A stretch of 5,199 nt of DNA from a bacterium (lineage in GTDB: Archaea; Thermoplasmatota; Thermoplasmata; Lutacidiplasmatales; UBA184). Each line of letters starts with the position of its first letter. The first letter of the stretch is position 1. The stretch lies in the NCBI GenBank assembly GCA_021832495.1, contig JAKBKR010000178.1:1-5199 (forward strand), written 5' to 3'. Position numbers and translations under genes: made by a program. The notes beneath the pieces were generated by a model. The model was not told the DNA's origin and did not search any database. It saw only the letters and a program-made list of their open reading frames with translations. Below are positions 1-5,199 of the stretch, piece after piece.

Positions 1-889
1 TTCCGATCTCGTAGCCCGCGACGATCACGGAGGGGTTGGCACTCAAGACCTGACTCCCCGAGAGGGACGGGTACTGCCCTTGATCGGTCCCTCCGGCGAT
101 GTTCACCCCGCCGGCCAGGTCGAGCAGGGACTGGCCGAAGGAACCGGGCCCGAAGGTCGAGTATCCGGAATACCCCCCGCTGGGGACGACATAGTAGGTC
201 AGCAACACGGAGCGGAGCGCCGTGCCGTTGTCGGTCAGGTTGGTGACGAAGCCGGTCGCTTGCTGGATGGTCCGTTGGAGCTCCTGGACCAGGTGGGCGC
301 CCACCGATCCCGTCTCAAAGATGGTGTTGAGGACCTGGACGTCGTAGGTGATGCCCCCGATGGTGGACGGGGCGAGGAAGACGACCGGAATCCCATAGGT
401 GGCCTGGAAGCTTTCCATGGTGCTCTCCGAGACGATCGACGCCGCCAAGACGAGCTGGGGGGTCAGGTTGAGGATCTGCGGCGGGTAGAGGGACGGATAG
501 GCCGTAATGCACATCCGGCTCGACAGGTTCCATGCGGCCACCTGGCCGGGGGTGTAATCCCCCAGGATCCCCCCGAATGCCGCGCTCGAGCAGTCGACCC
601 CCACGATCGACGAGCGGAGACCCAGTAGGACCAGGGAGTCGACGATCGACGGGCCCAAGACCACGACCCGGGTCGGGTGGAGCGGAACGGTGACGGTTCG
701 GCCGAGATCATCGACCACCGTCGTGGTCGAGTTTCCGCCACTGTTCGTGGAGCCTGTCGGGTGGAGCGCGTAGTAGACGGCCGTGGAGCCCACCGCGGCC
801 CCGGCGACGAGGACCACCGCGACCACGAGGACCGTCAGGGACACGGTGCGCCGGCGCGGGGGTACGGTGGGGTCGGGATTCAATGACAT
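1..889 (-). CDS. FecB/BtuF-like ABC transporter substrate-binding protein, C-terminus cut by window edge
   Basis: The reading frame runs without a stop from the ATG at 889 to base 1 (296 codons). Residues 1-15 are short, Pro- and Arg-rich; residues 16-40 are a strongly hydrophobic segment, then comes a Ser/Thr/Gly/Asn-rich linker (about 44-57). The motif VVDDLGRTVTVP followed by a PTRVVVLGP stretch (about residues 58-80) is the typical beginning of the mature domain in periplasmic-binding proteins for Fe(III)-siderophores, haem or cobalamin. A later segment ending in NPSVIVAGY (about 285-293) matches the strand near the end of this fold. By family knowledge it captures ligand outside the membrane and hands it to a FecCD/BtuC-type permease, probably encoded beyond base 1. 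No lipobox cysteine follows the hydrophobic segment, so I infer an uncleaved membrane anchor. Two cysteines, in VDCSS and RMCIT, could form a disulfide. The ligand cannot be told from sequence alone. The start is supported by the TATA box at 912-922. Confidence 0.85.
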   Translation of the reverse strand, partial: MSLNPDPTVPPRRRTVSLTVLVVAVVLVAGAAVGSTAVYYALHPTGSTNSGGNSTTTVVDDLGRTVTVPLHPTRVVVLGPSIVDSLVLLGLRSSIVGVDCSSAAFGGILGDYTPGQVAAWNLSSRMCITAYPSLYPPQILNLTPQLVLAASIVSESTMESFQATYGIPVVFLAPSTIGGITYDVQVLNTIFETGSVGAHLVQELQRTIQQATGFVTNLTDNGTALRSVLLTYYVVPSGGYSGYSTFGPGSFGQSLLDLAGGVNIAGGTDQGQYPSLSGSQVLSANPSVIVAGYEIG

Positions 890-911
890 TGGATTCCAAT
901 CAAACAAACTT

Positions 912-922
912 GCATATAGCGC
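912..922 (-). promoter_or_regulatory. TATA box of the substrate-binding protein gene (leaderless promoter)
   Basis: On the minus strand this reads GCGCTATATGC. Its centre lies about 27 bases upstream of the ATG at 889, the usual distance between an archaeal TATA box and the transcription start. Transcription should therefore begin at or within a base or two of the ATG, giving a leaderless mRNA. No Shine-Dalgarno-like purine run lies between box and ATG. Confidence 0.6.
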
Positions 923-974
923 TTACCGGTCGCCTCCGGCCCGTGGGACGGGCTCGACCCGCCCGGGCGACGAC

Positions 975-986
975 AAACGCTATGAA
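975..986 (+). promoter_or_regulatory. possible TATA-like box of tRNA-Trp
   Basis: AAACGCTATGAA is the only A/T-rich patch in the G+C-rich leader of the tRNA. Its centre is about 30 bases before the mature 5' end at 1011, so transcription would start a few bases upstream of the tRNA, with RNase P trimming the leader. The match to an archaeal TATA box is weak. Confidence 0.35.
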
Positions 987-1010
987 GTCGGGGGCACCGG
1001 CCCCTTGGGA

Positions 1011-1176
1011 GGGAGCATAGGCTAATCTGGCAGACCAGCGGGCTCCAGTCAGGACGCTCTAGGGACGTCCTGTGAATCGATTTGGGTCTGCGGAGGGGTT
1101 CGCACGAACCCCGATGACGAGTGACTGGAGCGCGCGGAGAGACCCGCATATCGGGGTTCAAATCCCCGTGCTCCCA
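1011..1176 (+). tRNA. tRNA-Trp (anticodon CCA) with intron
   Basis: The acceptor arms GGGAGCA (1011-1017) and TGCTCCC (1169-1175) pair over 7 bp, with discriminator A1176 as expected for archaeal tRNA-Trp. T8 and A9 follow, then a D arm with G18G19 at 1029-1030. The anticodon stem GCGGG (1038-1042) pairs with CCCGC (1143-1147). In the spliced RNA the anticodon loop reads CTCCAGA, giving anticodon CCA at 1045-1047. The T arm is C/GGGG (1152-1156), loop TTCAAAT, then CCCC/G (1164-1168). Exon 1 is 1011-1048 and exon 2 is 1142-1176. The 3' CCA is not encoded (CCT follows A1176) and must be added after transcription. One oddity is a C12-A23 mismatch plus U13-G22 wobble in the D stem. The gene is convergent with the OLD gene and divergent from the binding-protein gene. 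Confidence 0.93.
1049..1141 (+). other. archaeal tRNA intron (93 nt, position 37/38) with bulge-helix-bulge splice motif
   Basis: Exon bases CTCC (1043-1046) pair with GGAG (1136-1139) as the 4-bp central helix. The 3-base bulges AGT (1047-1049) and AGA (1140-1142) flank it, and the anticodon stem is the outer helix. The splicing endonuclease would cut after G1048 and after G1141, leaving a perfect anticodon loop. Inside the intron are two stem-loops: CAGGACG (1050-1056) with CGTCCTG (1066-1072), and GGGGTTC (1095-1101) with GAACCCC (1106-1112). The intron-side outer helix is not continuous, because C1050 does not face a partner at 1135, so the motif is of the relaxed type. An alternative 9-bp pairing of 1043-1051 with 1122-1130 would hide the anticodon and the 5' splice site. 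Confidence 0.88.
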
Positions 1177-1280
1177 CCTCCCCCCCTATAACAATTCGTA
1201 GCGGTATGTCATCAGCCACCGAGATCGGGGATTCAGTCTCCAGTGACCTTGATTACGATGGGCGGCTTTCCCTCATCCCG

Positions 1281-1292
1281 ACCCAAAAATTA
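1281..1292 (-). terminator. possible oligo-T terminator of the OLD gene
   Basis: On the minus strand this reads TAATTTTTGGGT, about 60-70 bases past the OLD stop codon. A run of five T is a modest archaeal terminator signal. A small inverted repeat (ACCGT, 6-base loop, ACGGT; 1331-1346) lies between stop codon and T-run. The rest of the 1177-1351 gap between the convergent tRNA and OLD genes shows nothing else that I can name. Confidence 0.3.
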
Positions 1293-1351
1293 GGGCTCCC
1301 ATCCACAGCGAGCCGGTGGGACCCCGGCCGACCGTGTTGCAACGGTGTCCA

Positions 1352-3400
1352 TCAATGATCATCTAACCACCGACGTAAGAACTCATAGATTAATTGGACG
1401 GTCGGCGGCGGGTCAGTTTGAAGTGCCACTTCACGAGCGATAGCTACGGCCTTTGACCCGCTCCGAGCCCCGATATTCCGGAGTGCCTCTTCATACGCCT
1501 CAAGGCATTCTTCTTCGATGATGTTCGAGAAGTCGTCTCTTTGATACGCGTACCCACCGGCGTCGAAAGCCGAAATGTAATCCGTCGACTTCGCATCACT
1601 CACCATCCGAAAGGGGACACCCCAAGCTTGGAGAACATCGGCAAGTGGCTTAAATCCGCCGTATCCCCCGACGCTGATGAATTCGATGTTCTTCCTGGCG
1701 AGCGAGCCCCTGCCGAGGCGCTTTTCAATCCAAACAGGCAGGGCTGCCTCCTCCGCTTCACCCTCAACCAAGACTACCTTATCTGCGAACAGCGCCGCGA
1801 GGATCCTCGGTGTTCGCTCGAACTTGCGCGCCATGTCTTGTCTGTATGACTCACTTATCTGAGGCGGCCTAAACACTGCAGACTCCCCCGAGCAAACAGC
1901 AATCCGAACTATGTCCGGAACCAGCCTCGGATCTATGAGGTAGGGTGAATGGGTAACTATGATGAGTTGGTTCGACCTCTTATGTGCCTCCTCGAGCAGG
2001 GTGCTCAGGATCTCCCGCTGCTTGCCAGGGTGGAGGTTCGTCTCTAGCTCATCAAGAAACAGGAGGCAATCTCTGGCCGAGCAGACCAAACAAAGAATGG
2101 TCATCACCTGTCTCAAGCCTGAGGCAGCTGAGTCAGAGGAGAACTCGAAGCCGTTTGTCCTGAATCGGATTGAAGGAATCGAGATCCACTTCTGGTCCCC
2201 CTGGCCTTGAGTGGCACCCAAGGATGATCTTGTCGAACGGATCCAGGCTGAATTCGGCACACCGGATGCCCCATGGTTCGACACATAGGTTGCAAGAACC
2301 GCATCGAAGGTCACTCCGCATGTCGCTATCGTGAATGCCTTCTGAATCTCGAGATATGTCGCGCGCTCGCCACTGTCCTCTGAGTTCTTGAGGTAGTAGA
2401 GTACCGCAGCTATGTCGGATCCATCAAGAATGGTGTGACCGACATTGAGGCTCCCTGGATCAGGGAGCTCGGGCTCTCCTACAGCTAGTCGGTAGTCTTC
2501 CAAGACTCCGAGAGAGGACAGAAAGACCAAGGTAAAGAATTGGACAAGCCCAGCCGATGACTCCGACGAACCTCCCCTTTGTGTAAGGAATCTTCGGAGA
2601 CTTCGGGCATCGGACGGGCGACCTTTGAGTTGGGACTCATAGGTCCGAAGGTCGAATCCCCCTACATTCATGATGGTGGGACTCGTTGCTCGGTCTCTTA
2701 TCTTCTCAAAAAACCACTCCGGTTTGAGCTTCTCCGCGACTGCACGGAATTCCTCGGCCGAAATCCGGACAAGGTCTGGTTCCAACTCCACTGACCTTGG
2801 GAACACCTTCGTCAATTCTTCTAGGATCGCATGCTGTAGATCAAGCCGGGAGCCCCCCAGCCCAGTGTTGGAGCTGCTGGACAGACTCCCGTCAATTCTC
2901 GCGAACAAGGAGGGTGCTTTGTCGCAAGCTTGAATCACGAGATAGGTGTCATAGGGAGCAAAAGGGTTGCCGGTTCCTTGAACGACAAACTCGACCACTC
3001 CTGACCCAATAATCTTGAATGTCGGTTTGAGTTCGTCCAAGAGGAGGCCGATGAGCCGTTGAGCCTCGTTGAAATTTATCTTGGGCTGAAGGCGTAGATC
3101 TAGTCGATCCGACTTTGCCTTGATGACCATCCAAGTTGCGAATGCATCGGCTTCTTCATCATTCAGGATGACACTCAGCTTGACGAAAGGCTCGGGCTCG
3201 CGGCCGTCGTGTCGGATGAACTCGGGATGAGGCACGCTGTTCGAAAAGGCATTGAGGACGAACCTGATGATGCGGAGAATGTTGGTCTTGCCTGAAGAAT
3301 TGGGGCCCACAATGATCGTCTCGCTTCCCAAATTGTCTAGTACAAGCCCGTTTTTCCCAAAGGAGAGAATATTCCTTGCCTCGATTCGCTTCAGCTTCAT
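1352..3400 (-). CDS. OLD-family endonuclease (ABC-type ATPase fused to C-terminal TOPRIM nuclease)
   Basis: An intact protein of 682 residues counted from the ATG at 3400. A TTG six codons upstream keeps the frame open, but the ATG directly begins the family's MKLKRIEARN strand, and an A/T-rich box lies 26 bases before it. Walker A is GPNSSGKT (about residues 32-39). A signature-like AASGLRQV motif lies at about 425-432. Walker B is CLLFLDELE (about 445-453, catalytic D450-E451), and the switch histidine is in IIVTHSP (about H484). The TOPRIM domain starts with KVVLVEGEAEEAALP (catalytic glutamate near E546), then a GGYGG turn (about 578-582) and MVSDAKSTD (about 599-607) where the metal-binding aspartates are expected. 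About 410 residues separate the Walker motifs and should hold the dimerisation part. Family members are ATP-regulated DNA nucleases, several of them anti-phage. No UvrD/GajB-like helicase is adjacent, so it resembles stand-alone class 1 OLD proteins. Hand counts of four lines give about 56% G+C against about 69% for the binding-protein gene, which suggests horizontal transfer. Confidence 0.92.
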   Translation of the reverse strand: MKLKRIEARNILSFGKNGLVLDNLGSETIIVGPNSSGKTNILRIIRFVLNAFSNSVPHPEFIRHDGREPEPFVKLSVILNDEEADAFATWMVIKAKSDRLDLRLQPKINFNEAQRLIGLLLDELKPTFKIIGSGVVEFVVQGTGNPFAPYDTYLVIQACDKAPSLFARIDGSLSSSSNTGLGGSRLDLQHAILEELTKVFPRSVELEPDLVRISAEEFRAVAEKLKPEWFFEKIRDRATSPTIMNVGGFDLRTYESQLKGRPSDARSLRRFLTQRGGSSESSAGLVQFFTLVFLSSLGVLEDYRLAVGEPELPDPGSLNVGHTILDGSDIAAVLYYLKNSEDSGERATYLEIQKAFTIATCGVTFDAVLATYVSNHGASGVPNSAWIRSTRSSLGATQGQGDQKWISIPSIRFRTNGFEFSSDSAASGLRQVMTILCLVCSARDCLLFLDELETNLHPGKQREILSTLLEEAHKRSNQLIIVTHSPYLIDPRLVPDIVRIAVCSGESAVFRPPQISESYRQDMARKFERTPRILAALFADKVVLVEGEAEEAALPVWIEKRLGRGSLARKNIEFISVGGYGGFKPLADVLQAWGVPFRMVSDAKSTDYISAFDAGGYAYQRDDFSNIIEEECLEAYEEALRNIGARSGSKAVAIAREVALQTDPPPTVQLIYEFLRRWLDDH

Positions 3401-3420
3401 GTCTGGGCCATGCCCCAAGG

Positions 3421-3431
3421 GGGAAAAGCTG
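3421..3431 (-). promoter_or_regulatory. possible TATA-like box of the OLD gene
   Basis: On the minus strand AGCTTTTCCC is centred about 26 bases before the ATG at 3400, so the mRNA could be leaderless, as at the binding-protein gene. The box is a poor TATA match. A perfect 12-bp inverted repeat ends three bases upstream of it, where an operator could act. Confidence 0.35.
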
Positions 3432-3433
3432 CT

Positions 3434-3463
3434 CGCGGGCTCAGATTTTGGTCTGAGCCCGCG
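3434..3463. repeat. perfect 12-bp inverted repeat with 6-base loop
   Basis: CGCGGGCTCAGA (3434-3445) and TCTGAGCCCGCG (3452-3463) are exact reverse complements around the loop TTTTGG. The repeat sits between the OLD gene's putative promoter and the ISAzo13 transposase remnant, whose stop codon is 40 bases away. It could be a transcription terminator for the transposase, an operator for the OLD gene, or the terminal hairpin of a mobile element. The sequence alone does not decide; no second copy is visible in the window. Confidence 0.75.
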
Positions 3464-3502
3464 GCTTGTTAGGAGGCGCTACCGAATAACTGATTCATTT
3501 CG

Positions 3503-3770
3503 TCAGAGCCCGTGGGGTCGGATCGTGTAGTTCCAGTCGCCCTGGAACTCGTGGGGTTCGAGGAGGACGCTGGCCATCTGCGCATCGGACACCTTGACCC
3601 CATCGGGATACCGCGCTTTGTCGATCTCCGATCGGACTCGGAGTCCGGCGGTCGAGGTGGTTGTCCCGATCAGACTGACGACGACCGCAAGGCTCACGAT
3701 GGGGTTCCCCGCCAGTTCATGGAGATGTGGGAGAATACTGCTCTTTGACCGGATATGTTGTACTTGTCCG
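3503..3770 (-). pseudogene. ISAzo13-type transposase, C-terminal remnant with frameshifts
   Basis: The uninterrupted part (3711 down to the TGA at 3503) encodes a segment containing VVVSLIGTTTSTAGLRVRSE, then YPDGVKVSDAQM and a C-terminal GDWNYTI. I recognise this order as the end of ISAzo13-family (Rhodopirellula-type DDE) transposases. Just upstream the family motif FSHISMNWRG is present at about 3708-3737, but one frame off. A base is missing near 3708, so the frame breaks between NWRG and the following PIVS. Further upstream, pieces resembling the family's G-T-x-K-Y-N and P-V-E-H motifs appear in changing frames as far as about 3770, and then similarity ends. The catalytic core and N-terminus are gone, probably cut by the adjacent IS630-type element. 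The product cannot be functional. Confidence 0.75.
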
Positions 3771-3788
3771 TGTCCTTCCCTCTTCGTG

Positions 3789-4849
3789 ATGCGGCGACAC
3801 GACCGACCACGGAGACCTCGAGGCCGACGGAGTCATCCTCGATCCCCGGTGTCGGCCCGGGAGGAACGCCGACGGCTGGCCTACCGTTGGCTCCGTCGCG
3901 GCATCTCCAAAGCCGAGGTGCCCCGACGCCTCGAGGTTTCGTGGACCGCCGTGCAGAAGTGGGAGAAGCGGCGGCTCGCCGACGGCCCCAGCTCCTGGCG
4001 CGAACACAAGCACCCCGGGCCCTACCGGCGGCTTACCGCGGAGCAACGGAAGAAACTCCAGAAGCTTCGGCTCGAAGGAGCGCGGGGCCACGGCTATGAG
4101 ACCGACCTGTGGACATTGAAGCGGAAGGCCGAGGTCATCCAGGACGAATTCGGGGTGAAGTATACCGACTCGGGAGCGTGGCGGCTGCTGCGGGACATGG
4201 GGTTCTCGGCGCAGGTCCCATTGCCGCGGGCGCTGGAGCGGGACCAGAGGTGCATCGCCAGTGGGTGAGCGAGGAGTGGCCAAGGATTCAGCTCGGGACC
4301 TACGGATGGGTGCCACGATTCTGTTCCTGGACGAGAGCTGTCAGCAGCCGTTCCCGAACGTGCGACGGACCTGGGCACCCGCGGGGTCGCGCCCGGAGAT
4401 GCGGTATCGGCAGGGGGATCGATTGAAGCTGAACCTACGCTCGGCGGTGAGTTCGGACGGGGCGCTCTTCTTCGACATCCACGAGGAGAGCATTGACGGG
4501 ATGCGGGTGCTCTGGTTCCTGGAACAGTTGCTGGAGGAGGTGGAGGGTGGGCTGATGGTGATCTGGGACAACGGGCGGATCCACCGGTCGGTGGATGTGA
4601 AGACGTTCCTGTGGGAGCATCGCAAGCGGTTGGAGACGCGAAGGTTCCCGCCGTATACGCCCGGAGCTGGACCGCGACGAACAAGTGGGGAGCGTCCTCA
4701 AGTATCAGCGGTTGGCGAACTGGTGCCTGAAGACGGAGGATGAGATTAGTGCCGGAGTAGAACGGGAGCCTCGATCGATGCAGGCGCACCCCGAACTGGT
4801 CGCCTCACTCATCCGGCATTCGGAGTTGCCGCTCCCTGCGCTCCCGTAA
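3789..4849 (+). pseudogene. IS630-family transposase, disrupted by three frameshifts
   Basis: Four pieces in changing frames rebuild one transposase of about 350 residues, the usual IS630 size. Piece 1 (from ATG 3789) has a helix-turn-helix around RRGISKAEVPRRLEVSW with VQKWEKRR, then HGYETDLWTLKRKAEVI and WRLLRDMGFS. Near 4250 the frame shifts by -1 into HRQWVSEEWPRI. Near 4290 it shifts by -1 again into RMGATILFLDES, with the first catalytic Asp at 4330-4332; WDNGRIH follows with the second Asp at 4567-4569. At 4663 an extra G moves the frame into ELDRDEQVGSVLKYQRL, which carries the catalytic Glu (4679-4681, about 36 residues after the second Asp). The frame ends at TAA 4847-4849. The usual Asn-Pro before the Glu and the Trp after it are replaced (Arg and Gly). 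Three separate shifts exceed any programmed frameshift, so I call it inactive. Assembly indels are possible but less likely, since nearby genes are intact. Confidence 0.85.
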
Positions 4850-5199
4850 GCGCGGAGGTCGACCGGAACCTTTCAAGGCAAAGGGCAACAACGGGATTTG
4901 CCACTGCAGACGGTGGGTTGTCGAGGCGGGAGGGACCCCTGCCATCGTTCGAGATCCGTCGTGCGGGCCGAGGGGGTATGGATGGCGCATCGTACGGTCA
5001 GCTGGACCGATGTTCTCGATGCGCCGCCGGGCCAGTGTCCATCACCAAAGTGCGGGAGTAGTTGAAAGGCTGTGGCACGAGCAGTGGCTTGGTGGTAGGG
5101 CTTCCCCTAAGCCCACTTCCATCCCGCAAGGCGATATCCTCCAAAGGGCACTACCGGCGCAATGGGGGGGGCGAGTCCACTAGGTCGAGACCGCATCGG
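4850..5199. other. no supportable gene; right flank of IS630 remnant
   Basis: One plus-strand frame stays open from 4761 to the TAG at 5181-5183 but has no plausible early start codon. It overlaps the transposase and includes a weak GICHCRRW motif, so it is probably a by-product of high G+C. A 27-codon frame from ATG 4982 to TGA 5065 ends in QCPSPKCGSS, resembling half of a zinc ribbon. About 80 bases later another frame reads SSKGHYRRNGGGE, a pattern seen after such ribbons in some small transposases. This could be one more decayed transposase start, but the evidence is thin. A run of eight G lies at 5164-5171. Confidence 0.4.

Larger units (their letters stand above)
3503..4849. mobile_element. 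cluster of two decayed insertion sequences
   Basis: An ISAzo13-type remnant (minus strand) abuts an IS630-family copy (plus strand) with no unique sequence between them, which suggests that the second element landed in the first. The element ends are not resolved. I found no convincing terminal inverted repeats around the IS630 copy: a comparison of 3757 onward with the reverse complement of 4873-4892 shares only GTTGT and scattered bases. No target-site duplication could be assigned. Confidence 0.6.

Noticed and set aside
80..628. 182-codon plus-strand frame opposite the binding-protein gene
   Set aside because: Gly-, Asp- and Arg-rich without motifs; the minus strand carries a recognisable transporter domain with a promoter.
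880..1161. minus-strand frame crossing the tRNA
   Set aside because: It runs through the whole tRNA-Trp gene and the divergent promoter; no protein features.
1170..1301. Attachment-site direct repeat (GCTCCCA at 1170-1176 and 1295-1301)
   Set aside because: Only seven bases, no integrase in view, and no longer copy of the tRNA 3' end elsewhere in the window.
4240..4300. Programmed ribosomal frameshift in the IS630 gene
   Set aside because: Programmed shifting would need one slippery site; here three shifts in both directions are needed and no slippery heptamer is visible.
3717..4316. 199-codon open frame on the minus strand opposite the IS630 remnant
   Set aside because: It is Pro-, Arg- and Ser-rich with no recognisable motif, and it is antisense to the clear helix-turn-helix coding sequence; a G+C shadow.
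4094..4789. 231-codon open frame on the minus strand
   Set aside because: Low-complexity Pro/Ser/Ala/Arg composition and antisense to the IS630 DDE region; not a gene.
3757..4892. Terminal inverted repeats of the IS630 element
   Set aside because: The best candidate ends share only GTTGT and scattered bases, and the left one overlaps the ISAzo13-like sequence.
1..5199. CRISPR array or tandem repeats
   Set aside because: No regularly spaced repeat of 20 or more bases was found on reading the window.

Overview
This 5.2-kb window reads as chromosomal DNA of a G+C-rich archaeon. Two things support this. The tRNA-Trp gene is interrupted by a 93-base intron at the archaeal 37/38 position, with a bulge-helix-bulge splice motif. 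The binding-protein gene has a TATA-like box about 27 bases before its ATG and no room for a ribosome binding site, the layout of an archaeal leaderless transcript. A high-G+C Thermoplasmatota-type lineage is my best guess, but it is inference only.

Layout, left to right. (1) Bases 1-889, minus strand: the N-terminal 296 codons of an ABC-type iron-siderophore/cobalamin (FecB/BtuF-like) substrate-binding protein; the C-terminus lies outside the window. (2) Bases 1011-1176, plus strand: intron-containing tRNA-Trp(CCA). (3) Bases 1352-3400, minus strand: an intact OLD-family protein (ABC-type ATPase plus TOPRIM nuclease) of about 682 residues, clearly lower in G+C than its neighbours and without a helicase partner in view. 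(4) Bases 3434-3463: a perfect 12-bp inverted repeat just upstream of the OLD gene. (5) Bases 3503 to about 3770, minus strand: the decayed C-terminal part of an ISAzo13-type transposase. (6) Bases 3789-4849, plus strand: an IS630-family transposase broken by three frameshifts. (7) Bases 4850-5199: no supportable gene.

The parts do not form one pathway. The binding protein belongs to a metal or cofactor uptake operon that continues past base 1. The tRNA is a housekeeping gene. To its right lies an accessory stretch: a probably acquired, solitary anti-phage-type OLD nuclease flanked by insertion-sequence wreckage. The points most worth a second look are the tRNA-Trp intron, whose 3' part can form a 9-bp helix with the anticodon loop that competes with the splice motif, the solitary OLD protein with a divergent second TOPRIM motif, and the hairpin next to the OLD promoter.
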